This document shows positions 6,418 to 15,229 of a stretch of 24,151 nucleotides of DNA, piece after piece. A program made the position numbers and the translations under genes. The notes below the pieces were generated by a model. It searched no databases, was not told the DNA's origin, and saw nothing but the letters and a program-made list of their open reading frames with translations. Source of the DNA: an uncultured Lachnospiraceae bacterium. GTDB taxonomy: Bacteria; Bacillota; Clostridia; Lachnospirales; Lachnospiraceae. The stretch covers positions 1 through 24,151 of the forward strand of contig CAPQSW010000044.1 in NCBI GenBank assembly GCA_948688495.1, given 5' to 3'. The stretch's first letter is position 1, and each line of letters starts with the position of its first letter.

Positions 6418-7659
6418 ATGAGCAACAAAACAATACAACTATCAGACCATTTTAACTACAGACGGTTACTGCGTTTCACTCTGCCATCCATACTTATGCT
6501 GGTCTTTACCTCTGTCTATAGCGTGGTCGACGGATTTTTTGTATCAAACTTTACCGGCAAAACGCCCTTTGCGGCTGTCAATTTTATCATGCCACTCTTA
6601 ATGATTCTCGGATGTGCCGGCTTCATGTTCGGAACAGGCGGCGGGGCGCTGATTGCAAAGACCATGGGGGTAGGCGACCAGAAAAAGGCGAATGAATTAT
6701 TTTCCCTGATTGTCTATGTATCCGCCGTCTGCGGCGTTCTGATTGCTGCTCTCGGCATTATTTTCTTACGCCCGATTGCCTCATTGATGGGAGCAGACGG
6801 GCAGCTCCTGGAATATTGCATCTTATATGGACGCATTATTTTACTCGCATTGCCATTCTATGTCCTGCAGTATGAATTTCAATGCTTGTTTGCCGTTGCA
6901 GAAAAACCAAAGCTCGGACTATATGTGACAATCGCCGCCGGCGTTACCAATATAATCTTAGATGCACTGCTTGTCGCTATATTTCCAATGGGACTGGCAG
7001 GTGCGGCAATCGCAACAGCAATCAGCCAGTTTATTGGCGGCATTTTTCCCATTATCTACTTCGGGCGCCAAAACGACAGCCCCCTTCAGCTTGGAAAATG
7101 CAGTTTTGACAAATGGGCGCTGGCAAAGACCTGTACCAACGGCTCCTCTGAGCTGATGAATAATATTTCCATGTCTTTCGTATCCATGCTGTTCAATATA
7201 CAGCTTATGAAATATGCCGGGGAAAACGGCATTGCAGCATATGGTGTACTGATGTATGTCAATATGATATTCCAAGCTATCTTTATTGGTTACTCTGTAG
7301 GCGCAGCCCCGGTAATCAGCTATCACTACGGCGCACAGACCGATGGGGAGTTAAAAAGCCTGCGACAGAAAATGACGGTGCATGCATTTACGATTTTCTC
7401 GTTTTCCTTTTTGCTGTCCGGTTTTTCCATTTTGGGCTCATCCTTTTTTACTGCCCTGGGTGATGGGCTTACCTCCGCTCTGATTGCATTCTTGCGGACA
7501 ATGGTGTTCCAATCTGCAGCGGTTTTAATCCTTCCCTTAATCTGGGGACTGAACGGAATATGGGCCGCCATCATCGTAGCGGAAGTAATGGCAACCCTGG
7601 TGACACTTTTGTTCCTGGCCGGGAAGCAGAAAAAATCACTATTAATTTTTATAAAATAA
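6418..7659 (+). CDS. MATE family efflux transporter, shortened
   Basis: A 413-residue membrane transporter. The N-terminal half (LRFTLPSILMLVFTSVYSVVDGFFVSN, MFGTGGGALIAKTMG, and AEKPKLGLYVTIAAGVTNIILDALLV) and the start of the second half (TNGSSELMNNISMSF, GYSVGAAPVISYHYGA) are typical. After LKSLRQKM the chain goes straight to TVHAFTIFSFSFLLSGF. From memory of the family, about 35-40 residues (roughly one membrane helix and a loop holding a FVGYD-like motif) normally come between these. An in-frame deletion near 7370-7383 is therefore likely and may abolish function. The ribosome binding site is GAAAGGAAAGAG. Regulated by the MarR operators upstream. Confidence 0.9.
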   Translation: MSNKTIQLSDHFNYRRLLRFTLPSILMLVFTSVYSVVDGFFVSNFTGKTPFAAVNFIMPLLMILGCAGFMFGTGGGALIAKTMGVGDQKKANELFSLIVYVSAVCGVLIAALGIIFLRPIASLMGADGQLLEYCILYGRIILLALPFYVLQYEFQCLFAVAEKPKLGLYVTIAAGVTNIILDALLVAIFPMGLAGAAIATAISQFIGGIFPIIYFGRQNDSPLQLGKCSFDKWALAKTCTNGSSELMNNISMSFVSMLFNIQLMKYAGENGIAAYGVLMYVNMIFQAIFIGYSVGAAPVISYHYGAQTDGELKSLRQKMTVHAFTIFSFSFLLSGFSILGSSFFTALGDGLTSALIAFLRTMVFQSAAVLILPLIWGLNGIWAAIIVAEVMATLVTLLFLAGKQKKSLLIFIK

Positions 7660-7678
7660 TACTGAAATAAATATTCAA

Positions 7679-7704
7679 AATAATGATATAGGTTTATCAT
7701 TATT
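7679..7704 (+). terminator. A/T-rich hairpin after the MATE gene
   Basis: A perfect 10-bp stem, AATAATGATA (7679-7688) with TATCATTATT (7695-7704), and a six-base loop, 19 bases after the MATE stop. It is low in GC and lacks a clear T tail, so it is a weak terminator at best. Confidence 0.4.
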
Positions 7705-7705
7705 A

Positions 7706-8571
7706 GTGTTAATTGCACATATTTTCTATAAAAGTAAATGGAATCCATTAACTGCACTGCTGATGAGCGCTATTCTGCTGCTTCCCGCATTCACAGCAGA
7801 AGCCTCCTCTGTAAAAAAGGACGAGCCGACATATCCAGATAACCTAACCAGCATTGGAAACCGGGTATTTGAGAATTGCGGCAGCCTGGCTGAGATTAAT
7901 GTCGACCCTGGTAATAAATATTATTGTTCAGAGCACGGCATCTTATACGCTATAGATGAGACGGGCAATAAGACAGGATTAATTTGCTGCCCGGCAAAAA
8001 AATCCGGAACCGTAAATATCCCTGACAGCATTACCTGGATCGAGGAATACGCCTTTTCTGACTGCGGCGAACTGACCAAACTTATAATCCCAAATAATGT
8101 GGAATCTATCAGTTTCCGTGCATTTGAGGGTTGCACCAATCTGACAATCTACGGCAAGGCCAACTCCTATGCGCAGACCTACGCAAGGGAACATAGAATG
8201 TGACACTGAAAAAAGGCAATGGCGCGATTTCCTATATGAGCTCCGATAAGAAAATTATTGCTGTAAGTAAAAGCGGAAAAGCAACCATTAAGGGAACTGG
8301 GCAGGAAGAAAATGAAGGTCGCATGGAAAACAGATAAAAACGCCTCCGGCTATGAGATCCAGTACAGCACCGACAGGAACTTTAAGAACAAAAAAATACC
8401 TAGACAGTGACGATAAGCAAAAACAAAGTCACTTCTGTCACAGTCAGCAAGCTAAAAAAAGAAAAGAAATACTATGTCCGAATATGCTCCTATAAAAATG
8501 CCGGGTTAAATGGAAAGACACAAAAACTACGCAGTACATGGAGCGGAATAAAAAATATCAGAACAAAATAA
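7706..8571 (+). pseudogene. Decayed BspA-type LRR / Ig-like / FN3 surface protein
   Basis: Three coding segments in different frames belong to one former secreted protein. Segment 1 (7706-8203) has a signal-like LTALLMSAILLLPAFTAEASS, then LRR_5 repeats (LTSIGNRVFENCGSLAEINV, and ITWIEEYAFSDCGELTKLIIP), and stops at TGA. Segment 2 (8200-8334) reads VTLKKGNGAISYMSSDKKIIAV, an Ig-like Big_2 type fold. Segment 3 is an FN3 domain, WKTDKNASGYEIQYSTDRNF near 8320-8409, then frameshifted to SVTVSKLKKEKKYYVRICSY, ending at TAA (8571). At least two frame breaks and probable internal losses separate them. The GTG at 7706 has no ribosome binding site. Such proteins mediate host or polysaccharide contact in gut clostridia. 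Confidence 0.72.
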
Positions 8572-8616
8572 TCAAAAAATACTTTTGGGGAAAGATAACA
8601 AGAGGAAGTCCGTTTT

Positions 8617-8633
8617 TTTACATGGATTTTACA
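8617..8633 (+). promoter_or_regulatory. Possible Pho box upstream of the Na/Pi cotransporter gene
   Basis: TTTACA at 8617-8622 and again at 8628-8633, exactly 11 bp apart in direct orientation. In Bacillus, PhoP~P binds direct TTxACA hexamers spaced this way. A PhoP/PhoR-like pair is convergent with the transporter gene. It lies about 95 bases upstream of the start codon; a clear -10 at the ideal distance is lacking. A further TTAACA is at 8699-8704. Confidence 0.4.
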
Positions 8634-8671
8634 TATACCTCCCTCTGATTTCACAAGGGCGTGATATGGTT

Positions 8672-8705
8672 ATGCTAAGCACAAAAAAACTTTACCGCTT
8701 AACAT
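8672..8705. repeat. Imperfect dyad before the Na/Pi cotransporter gene
   Basis: ATGCTAAGC (8672-8680) and GCTTAACAT (8697-8705) match in 8 of 9 positions as an inverted repeat around an A-rich centre, 22 bases before the ATG. It could be an operator or a leader hairpin. Nothing else was recognised in 8572-8727 apart from the possible Pho box. Confidence 0.3.
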
Positions 8706-8727
8706 AAATTGAAAGCGAGGTACGAAT

Positions 8728-10404
8728 ATGGACATACTCAATGTATTTACAATGATTGGCGGATTAGCACTCTTTCTCTATGGAATGCATATTTTAGGCG
8801 AGGGACTTTCTAAGATATCTGGTGGCAGAATGGAATCCATTCTCTCCAAAATGACGGATCGGCCGTTAAAAGGCGTATTGCTTGGCGCCGCTGCCACTGC
8901 CCTTATACAGTCCTCCTCTGCAACTACCGTTATGGTAGTCGGCTTTGTCAACTCTGGAATTATGCAGTTAAAACAGGCGGTCGGCATTATTATGGGCGCC
9001 AACATCGGAACTACCATCACCTCTTGGATTTTGAGCCTCTCCGGCATAAAAAGCGATAATATTTTTCTGACACTCCTCAAGCCAGATGCATTTTCTCCTA
9101 TTCTGGCAATCATTGGCATCGTTTTTTTGATGTTCTGCAAGTCTGAGAAGAAAAAGGATGTTGGCAATATTTTACTGGGCTTTGCCATCCTGATGTTTGG
9201 TATGGACACGATGAGTTCTGCTGTAGCGCCGTTAAAAGATATTCCCGCTTTCACGAATTTATTTGTGGCTTTTTCAAATCCCATTATCGGCATGATCGCC
9301 GGAGCCATACTGACTGCCATTATACAAAGTTCCTCCGCATCTGTCGGTATCCTGCAGGCTCTGTGCGTCACCGGCGCACTCCCCTACTCTGCTGTCCTGC
9401 CAATTATCGCGGGACAGAATATCGGAACATGCATTACAGCCCTGTTATCCTCAATTGGGGCAAGCACAAATGCCAAAAGGGCCGCCTTTATCCATCTGTA
9501 TTTCAATGTAATAGGAACGGCCGTATTTATGATCGGCTTTTATATCATTCATTATATTTCACCATTTGACTTTCTGGAACAGACGGCTGCTCCGGCAGGC
9601 ATTGCTGCAACCCATTCTTTCTTTAATATATTTGCTACCATTATTTTACTGCCATTTTCCTATCAGTTGGTGACGCTTGCAGAAATTTCTGTCCGTGAAA
9701 AACATGTGGATGAGACGGCGCAGCTCCCCGATAAACTGATGGCACTGGCAAACATGGATAAACGTTTTCTGGACAGCCCCTCCCTGGCGCTGACACAGTG
9801 CAGAAAAACAACAGGCGCTATGCTGGCACTGGCGGATGAAGCGGTAAATGAATCCTTGTCCCTGGTTACCAATTACAATAAGAAAAAAGCTTCCTATATA
9901 GAAGATTTGGAAAATTATGTTGACCGTTATGAAACAGAAATCAACGACTACATGTTTGAAATTGATTTAGCCCCGCTGTCAGTAGCAGATTCCAGGGAAT
10001 TATCCATGATGCAGCAATGCGTTGGTAACATTGAACGCGTTACCGATTACGCTTTAAACATTGCGCTGAGCACAAAGAAAATGGAAAAAAAGAATCTGAA
10101 TTTCTCTAAAGAAACCAAAGAAGACCTTACCTTATATGGCAATATGGTGCTGGAACTTTTAAAAGACACCAAAGACTGTTGGGAATATTCTGATTCCAGT
10201 GTCACAACGGATTTGGCGCAGCTTGAAAATGATTTGAACCGCATGGAAAAAAGAATCTTAAAGGATCACAAAAAACGGCTGAAAAAAGAAAAATACAGTG
10301 TGGACATAGGATTTATCCTTTCCGATATACTCACCGGATTAAAAAAAGTAGCTGAACACTCCCTTCTTGTCATGGATGCTGTGCAGTCTGCGAAAATGGA
10401 GTAG
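8728..10404 (+). CDS. Na/Pi cotransporter family protein (NptA type) with PhoU-like C-terminus
   Basis: A 558-residue inner-membrane transporter. The two inverted halves of the Na_Pi_cotrans family are plain: QSSSA at 61-65 with MGANIGTT (89-96), and QSSSA at 200-204 with AGQNIGTC (228-235). These repeats form the Na+/phosphate site in known members. About eight membrane segments fill residues 1-320. From about 345 the protein is helical and soluble, resembling PhoU, which may tune transport. Length is normal. The ATG follows AAGCGAGG. It ends only nine bases from the convergent end of the PhoR-like kinase gene. Substrate phosphate is inferred from family and neighbours. Confidence 0.92.
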   Translation: MDILNVFTMIGGLALFLYGMHILGEGLSKISGGRMESILSKMTDRPLKGVLLGAAATALIQSSSATTVMVVGFVNSGIMQLKQAVGIIMGANIGTTITSWILSLSGIKSDNIFLTLLKPDAFSPILAIIGIVFLMFCKSEKKKDVGNILLGFAILMFGMDTMSSAVAPLKDIPAFTNLFVAFSNPIIGMIAGAILTAIIQSSSASVGILQALCVTGALPYSAVLPIIAGQNIGTCITALLSSIGASTNAKRAAFIHLYFNVIGTAVFMIGFYIIHYISPFDFLEQTAAPAGIAATHSFFNIFATIILLPFSYQLVTLAEISVREKHVDETAQLPDKLMALANMDKRFLDSPSLALTQCRKTTGAMLALADEAVNESLSLVTNYNKKKASYIEDLENYVDRYETEINDYMFEIDLAPLSVADSRELSMMQQCVGNIERVTDYALNIALSTKKMEKKNLNFSKETKEDLTLYGNMVLELLKDTKDCWEYSDSSVTTDLAQLENDLNRMEKRILKDHKKRLKKEKYSVDIGFILSDILTGLKKVAEHSLLVMDAVQSAKME

Positions 10405-10413
10405 GCCAGAAGA

Positions 10414-11727
10414 TCAAATCCCCACTGGAAACTCTACACGGATCCTGGTTCCCATACCGTCATCACTGTCCAAGAAAATAACCGCACCGTGGACATCTGC
10501 AATATGTTTTACAATTGCCAGGCCAAGACCTGTGCCCCCAGTCTTTTTGGAGCGGCTTTTGTCTACACGGAAAAAGCGCTCAAATACACGCTTTTGATAC
10601 TTTTTGGGAATGCCAATGCCATCATCCTGTATCACAAGCGAATCTGTGACGCGGACCCAGACATGACCGCCTTTACAGTTATAGCGGATAGCATTATCAC
10701 AAAGGTTATATATAAGTTCTTCGATTAACTCCTTATTGACAGAGGCAAATAGCGGTCTCCCCTCCAGGGCGAGGGATATTCCATGCTCATCCGCCACTGG
10801 CTGCATCATGGCAATACAACGGCCGGCAAGTTCATATATGTCTGTCCGCTCAAAAGAATACCTCTGTCCAAAGGAATCATCCAGTTCCGATAATTGCAAA
10901 ATGTCATTGATCAAGACCAGTAGCCGGCTGGCATTATTGTGAATTTCCTCGGCAAAATGGCGCGACTCTTTCTTAGACGCCATGCCGTTTGCAATCAATT
11001 CCGCATATCCCGATATGGAAGTCAGCGGAGTTTTTAATTCATGGCTCACATTCGCCGTAAATTCCTGACGCATCCTGGCATTTCTCAAGGTGTCTTCATG
11101 CTGGGAACGTATCAGCTCAATAAAAGGCATAAGTTCTTTGTATGATGTTACATTTTCCAGATGATTCATATCTGCCGCCATCTGCTCAATGGGTCTTATA
11201 AATGCCCTGGTAAGATGTCTGGCTATCCATACCGACACAAGAAACGACACTGTGGCAGTCAGCAGCGTAACCGGCAGGGTATTTCGATAAATGTTCCAGA
11301 TACTTCCTGCCTCCTTCGCAATACGGATAACCGTGCCGTCCTCCAATCTTTTTGCATAAAAGAAAATATTCTGCCCCATCGTCTCTGACTTCCTGACACA
11401 GGAACCTTCCCCGCTCTGTATCGCCTTTGCCACCTCCGGCCTGCCCCCATGATTGTTCAAAACCTTATCATTGGTATAACTGTCATACAAGACTGCCCCA
11501 TCTTCGGCAATCCAGGTAATCCTCAGCTCATCTTCCGGCTTTACAAACCCCCTGTCCTTCATCTGTTCCATAAAGTCCAGATCATCCATGATTTCGGCAA
11601 AAGAAGACAAATCTGTAAAGACCTCTTTTTGAAAAAACTGATAGGATACAAGCGTCGTAAGGAATACTGTCAAAATAATAGAAACTGCCGTTACCACCAT
11701 AAAATTCAGATTGATTTTCTTTGTCAT
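10414..11727 (-). CDS. phoR: PhoR-like sensor histidine kinase
   Basis: A 437-residue membrane kinase. Membrane spans are at about 8-30 and 152-172, with an extracytoplasmic sensor region of about 120 residues between. Then come a HAMP-like linker (RPIEQMAADMN), the H box NVSHELKTPLTSISG with H229 as phospho-acceptor, the N box YNLCDNAIRYN (340-350), and the ATP-binding motifs DDGIGIP (368-374) and GTGLGLAIVKHIA (399-411). It starts 10 bases after the regulator gene, with AAGGAGCG between. Kinases of this build are often annotated PhoR or WalK. The Na/Pi cotransporter next door supports PhoR, but the signal is not proven. Confidence 0.85.
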   Translation of the reverse strand: MTKKINLNFMVVTAVSIILTVFLTTLVSYQFFQKEVFTDLSSFAEIMDDLDFMEQMKDRGFVKPEDELRITWIAEDGAVLYDSYTNDKVLNNHGGRPEVAKAIQSGEGSCVRKSETMGQNIFFYAKRLEDGTVIRIAKEAGSIWNIYRNTLPVTLLTATVSFLVSVWIARHLTRAFIRPIEQMAADMNHLENVTSYKELMPFIELIRSQHEDTLRNARMRQEFTANVSHELKTPLTSISGYAELIANGMASKKESRHFAEEIHNNASRLLVLINDILQLSELDDSFGQRYSFERTDIYELAGRCIAMMQPVADEHGISLALEGRPLFASVNKELIEELIYNLCDNAIRYNCKGGHVWVRVTDSLVIQDDGIGIPKKYQKRVFERFFRVDKSRSKKTGGTGLGLAIVKHIADVHGAVIFLDSDDGMGTRIRVEFPVGI

Positions 11728-11737
11728 AGCACGCTCC

Positions 11738-12409
11738 TTATTCTGCTAAATACCCCACATTCCTTACAGTCTTGATATGACGCCCCGATTCCCCTAATTT
11801 CTTGCGCAGTGTCTTAATATGTACATCCAATGTCCGCGACTCCCCGATAAAATCTGTCCCCCATATCTTCTCCATCAGCATATCCCGGGTCTGCACAAGA
11901 CCTGCATTCTGCAAAAGAAGATACAACAGTTCAAATTCTTTATAAGTCAATTCAAGCGCTGTTCCCGATACTTTACAGGAACGCTTCGCCTTTGACAGCA
12001 CAATATCACCCAGCATCAGGCTGTCCTCCTGCTCCACCGGCTCCGTCCTCCGAAGAAGCGCCTTGATGCGTGATATTAATTCCATAACGCCAAAAGGCTT
12101 CGTTATATAATCATCTGCACCGGAATCCAAACCCTTCACCTTATCAATCTCTGTCGTCTTGGCTGTCACCATGATAATGGGCAGGGATCTGCATCCGGGA
12201 TCTGCACGCAGCTTTTTCAACACCGATATTCCGTCTTCATCGGGAAGCATAATATCAAGCAGAATTAAGGACGGTTTCTCCTTTTGCATACACTTGAAAA
12301 AATCCTCTGCACATTCAAATCCTTTTGTCTCATAGCCGCTGTTCTTTAGGGCAAATAGTTCTATTTCGCGGATGTTGGCATCATCCTCAACGACATAAAC
12401 TGACTGCAT
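11738..12409 (-). CDS. phoP: PhoP-like OmpR-family response regulator
   Basis: A 223-residue regulator. The receiver domain has the acidic pair E8-D9-D10, phospho-acceptor D52 (LILLDIMLP) and the conserved Lys in ITKPF. A winged-helix domain follows, with LTYKEFELLYLLLQN and RTLDVHIKTLRKKLG. The ATG is preceded by GAGGTGAAC. It is first in a two-gene operon with the kinase and has its own promoter upstream. The phosphate role is inferred from the convergent Na/Pi cotransporter and from possible TTTACA repeats before that gene. Confidence 0.88.
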   Translation of the reverse strand: MQSVYVVEDDANIREIELFALKNSGYETKGFECAEDFFKCMQKEKPSLILLDIMLPDEDGISVLKKLRADPGCRSLPIIMVTAKTTEIDKVKGLDSGADDYITKPFGVMELISRIKALLRRTEPVEQEDSLMLGDIVLSKAKRSCKVSGTALELTYKEFELLYLLLQNAGLVQTRDMLMEKIWGTDFIGESRTLDVHIKTLRKKLGESGRHIKTVRNVGYLAE

Positions 12410-12446
12410 ATGTTCACCTCACTTTTCATATTAATCTTTTGATACT

Positions 12447-12475
12447 ATTTTATCAAACGTGAATTTCAGTGTAAA
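12447..12475 (-). promoter_or_regulatory. Promoter of the phoP-phoR operon
   Basis: On the minus strand, TTTACA (12470-12475) and TAAAAT (12447-12452) have 17-base spacing, about 38 bases before the start codon. The rest of 12410-12513 holds nothing else I recognise. Confidence 0.6.
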
Positions 12476-12513
12476 GCCTTGATTTTATAACATCCTGCAG
12501 CTATACAGCCTCC

Positions 12514-13407
12514 TCAGCCATCTGGGAAACATATACGGATATACAGCCTGCCCTCCTGGTATTCGGCAGAGATTGTCCCTTTCATCTGCTCCACCAGCGT
12601 CCTTGCTATCGCCAGCCCTAAGCCCGTTGAATTTCCGGCAGACGCAACGGTATAAAAACGGTCAAACAGCCTGCCTGTCTGCACCTCGTCTAAACCGGAG
12701 GAATTATTGGCAAAAATAACCTCTCCCGTCTCCAGCAATGTTACTTCCAAATCCCCATCACTGTATTTCATGACATTGTGCAGAAGATTGGAAAATACAC
12801 GACGCAAGGCAGAAGCATCCAGTACCCTTACTACTTTTTCTTCCGGCATTTGGACCTTCGGCGTAATGCCGCGTGCGCTTAGTGCAGTATAAAATGCCGC
12901 CATACTTTCCTCCAGTACACGTCCTATGGAAACAGGCTCTGTGTACAGGCTATTTTCCTCACTTTTCACCAGGGAATAGCGAAACAATTCTTCAGTCAGC
13001 TGTGTCAGCATTTCTGTCCGGTCCCTAATTACCGCAAGATACCTCTTTGCTTCCTTGGATTTTTCTTCGCACTCAAGCAAATCCAGATACCCGCAGATGG
13101 CAGTCAGCGGCGTACGCAGATCATGCGAGATATTGGTCACAGCCTTTTTAATCTCCACATCCCCCTGACTGAAACGATGCCGTTGCACACGAAGCCTTAC
13201 AAGCTCCCTATTTATGGAGCCTGCAAGCTTTTTCATGTGCGCATCGCCGCTTGATATATCAATCAGGGTATTCGTATCCGTAGAAAGCCGCTCTGCGAAA
13301 CCTTCTTCAATCTCCTTCGCTGCTTTTTTCAGTAAATAAATTTTAATGGACAGCGCCGCAACCGCCGCCGCCAAAAGACCGATGACTGTCCACAACCATA
13401 CTTCCAT
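12514..13407 (-). CDS. Short sensor histidine kinase of an ABC-transporter module
   Basis: A 297-residue kinase. One N-terminal membrane span (about 4-27) and a short linker lead directly to the H box NISHDLRTPLTAICGYLDLL with H95. The N box is SNLLHNVMKYSDG and the G box STGLGLAIARTLVEQ. There is no extracytoplasmic sensor domain, so it cannot sense a ligand outside by itself. Kinases of this type usually take their signal from the partner ABC transporter. It is the last gene of the ABC operon, 18 bases after the permease. The response regulator at 15326-15991 is the likely partner. Confidence 0.87.
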   Translation of the reverse strand: MEVWLWTVIGLLAAAVAALSIKIYLLKKAAKEIEEGFAERLSTDTNTLIDISSGDAHMKKLAGSINRELVRLRVQRHRFSQGDVEIKKAVTNISHDLRTPLTAICGYLDLLECEEKSKEAKRYLAVIRDRTEMLTQLTEELFRYSLVKSEENSLYTEPVSIGRVLEESMAAFYTALSARGITPKVQMPEEKVVRVLDASALRRVFSNLLHNVMKYSDGDLEVTLLETGEVIFANNSSGLDEVQTGRLFDRFYTVASAGNSTGLGLAIARTLVEQMKGTISAEYQEGRLYIRICFPDG

Positions 13408-13425
13408 ACGTACCCCCGTTTCTGA

Positions 13426-14292
13426 TTATTTTAGGTTTCTTTTCTGGAAAACCAGTATTCCTGCCCCCGTCGCCGCAAGTATAATCACCAAATCAGAGAC
13501 CATCATAATTCCGAAATCTTCTAAACCGTCCAGCTCATTTCTGCCAACCGTAAACAACTGTGAAACCGGAAGCGTAGTATCCAGAAATTCGTATACCTTT
13601 CGTTTTGTCCCAGTCAGATAATGCGGATTTTTCTCCTTTTCCACGGATATAGTTTTCCCGTTGTCCATCGTATATTGATAAGCGTCATAGTATTCCGGCG
13701 CCGACAACTTCTGATAAATGGTGATAGCTGCAAAAAGCATAAGTATTGTCATAAGCAGGCAGGCAACAGATCCGACTGCCTTGCTTTGAATCAGCATGGA
13801 AAAAAGCAGCAGAAACGCCGTCAATGCCAGTACAGCCATTGTGACCGCCAGGGAACAGAGCAGTATCTGGGAAAGTTCCATTGTCGTCCCGCCAAGCATA
13901 ACTCCTCCAAATGCCAGGGCTGCCAAAATATATAATATATTGATAACAACGGCTGCGACAGCGCAGATAATGAGTTTGGAAAACCAAATATCCCTGCGCG
14001 TATGCCCCACCATAAGCTTATTTCTTATCGTTCCATCCGAATATTCCGTTCCTACAAAAATGCCAAGAAATACGGCTATGGCAAAAATGAGGTAGAGCCC
14101 TCCAATAAAAACCAGGCCATCCGCATTTCTGTAATCCACACTTAATTTTGCATATAGTTCCGCATTTTCTCTGATATCCAGCCACCGCATGGTGGTGGAG
14201 AATACGGCAAGCCCCGCAGAAAACAACAGGCACAGACGGAAAACAAGGCTGTGGAGCAATCTTGAAAATTCAGCAGATAACAGTTTACGCAT
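13426..14292 (-). CDS. ABC-2 type transporter permease
   Basis: A 288-residue permease with about six hydrophobic segments: one near the N-terminus (LVFRLCLLFSAGLAVFSTT), then a long soluble loop, then YLIFAIAVFLGIFVG, AVAAVVINILYILAAL, ALTAFLLLFSML, SVACLLMTILMLFAA and a last one near the end. EYSDGTIRNKLMVGHTRRDIW is typical of the BcrB/NatB-like permeases. I start it at the ATG of MRKLLSAEF (14290-14292) because GGAGGTGA stands at the right distance. The upstream TTG at 14307 is less likely. It overlaps the ATPase gene by eight bases (ATGCGTAA), so translation is coupled. Confidence 0.85.
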   Translation of the reverse strand: MRKLLSAEFSRLLHSLVFRLCLLFSAGLAVFSTTMRWLDIRENAELYAKLSVDYRNADGLVFIGGLYLIFAIAVFLGIFVGTEYSDGTIRNKLMVGHTRRDIWFSKLIICAVAAVVINILYILAALAFGGVMLGGTTMELSQILLCSLAVTMAVLALTAFLLLFSMLIQSKAVGSVACLLMTILMLFAAITIYQKLSAPEYYDAYQYTMDNGKTISVEKEKNPHYLTGTKRKVYEFLDTTLPVSQLFTVGRNELDGLEDFGIMMVSDLVIILAATGAGILVFQKRNLK

Positions 14293-15199
14293 GTCTCTCA
14301 CCTCCAATCAGGCTGATATAGTAGCTTTCCAGGCTTTCATCATGTTCCTCTATGGAATATACCTCGCAGTCTGCCTGGGCAAGTGCAAGCACAAGCTTAG
14401 AAATATTCAGCTTTTCATATACATCCGCACGCGTATCGGAGAGGATTTTATACCCTGCCTTCCTTTCATCCAGTACACATGCAAGCGCTTTCGTATTGCT
14501 TACTTCCATCCGGATGCATTTCCTGCATGCAGCCTCCAGCTCGTCTGCACTCACTTCCTTTACAATATGTCCATGATCAATAAAACCATAATGCGTTGCA
14601 AGCCTTGAAAGCTCGTCAAGAATATGGCTAGAGATCAAAACAGTAATATTTTGCTCACGGTTCAGCTTCAAAATTAATTCCCGCATTTCAATAATACCCT
14701 GTGGGTCAAGTCCGTTTACCGGTTCATCCAATACCATGAAATCCGGGGAACCGACAAGTGCCACCGCGATACCAAGCCGCTGGCGCATACCGAGTGAAAA
14801 ATTCTTCGCTTTCTTTTTCCCCGTATCATGAAGCTTCACCAGCTTGAGAATGTCATCAAGCCCGTCAAACGTTGGCAGCCCCAGAATACGGTACTGCTGC
14901 TTTAGGTTATCCTCCGCCGACATATCCAGGTAGATGGAAGGCGTCTCTACAACCGCTCCTATCTTCCTGCGCGACTTTACGATTTCTTTGTCGGTGTTTT
15001 TCCTGCCATATAATGTATACTCACCAAAAGTCGGCTCCTGAAGCCCGCATATCAACCGGATAAGCGTTGTCTTTCCAGCGCCGTTCCTGCCGACAAACCC
15101 ATAAATTGCCCCCTTGGGGACATTCATCGAAAGTCCGTTCAATGCCTTAAAATTTTTGTAGCTTTTACCCAGTGCATTCGTCTTTAGAACATAATCCAT
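14285..15199 (-). CDS. ABC transporter ATP-binding protein, BcrA-like
   Basis: A 304-residue ATPase. Walker A is GRNGAGKT (37-44), the signature is FSLGMRQ (134-140), Walker B is FMVLDEP (154-160), followed by the H loop in LISSHILDELS. The first 215 residues resemble BcrA-type peptide-antibiotic exporters; the rest is a regulatory tail. The ATG follows AAAAAAGGAGGTC. Upstream lies a promoter with four direct repeats, so this gene opens its own transcript, ABC ATPase-permease-kinase. The likely role is defence against a membrane-active peptide; the substrate is unknown. Confidence 0.9.
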   Translation of the reverse strand: MDYVLKTNALGKSYKNFKALNGLSMNVPKGAIYGFVGRNGAGKTTLIRLICGLQEPTFGEYTLYGRKNTDKEIVKSRRKIGAVVETPSIYLDMSAEDNLKQQYRILGLPTFDGLDDILKLVKLHDTGKKKAKNFSLGMRQRLGIAVALVGSPDFMVLDEPVNGLDPQGIIEMRELILKLNREQNITVLISSHILDELSRLATHYGFIDHGHIVKEVSADELEAACRKCIRMEVSNTKALACVLDERKAGYKILSDTRADVYEKLNISKLVLALAQADCEVYSIEEHDESLESYYISLIGGERHA

Positions 15200-15229
15200 A
15201 AATATGACCTCCTTTTTTCTGATGCTGAT

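Noticed and set aside
8778..9371. 197-residue minus-strand frame within the Na/Pi cotransporter gene
   Set aside because: Shadow of the transporter gene; both QSSSA motifs lie in the plus-strand frame.
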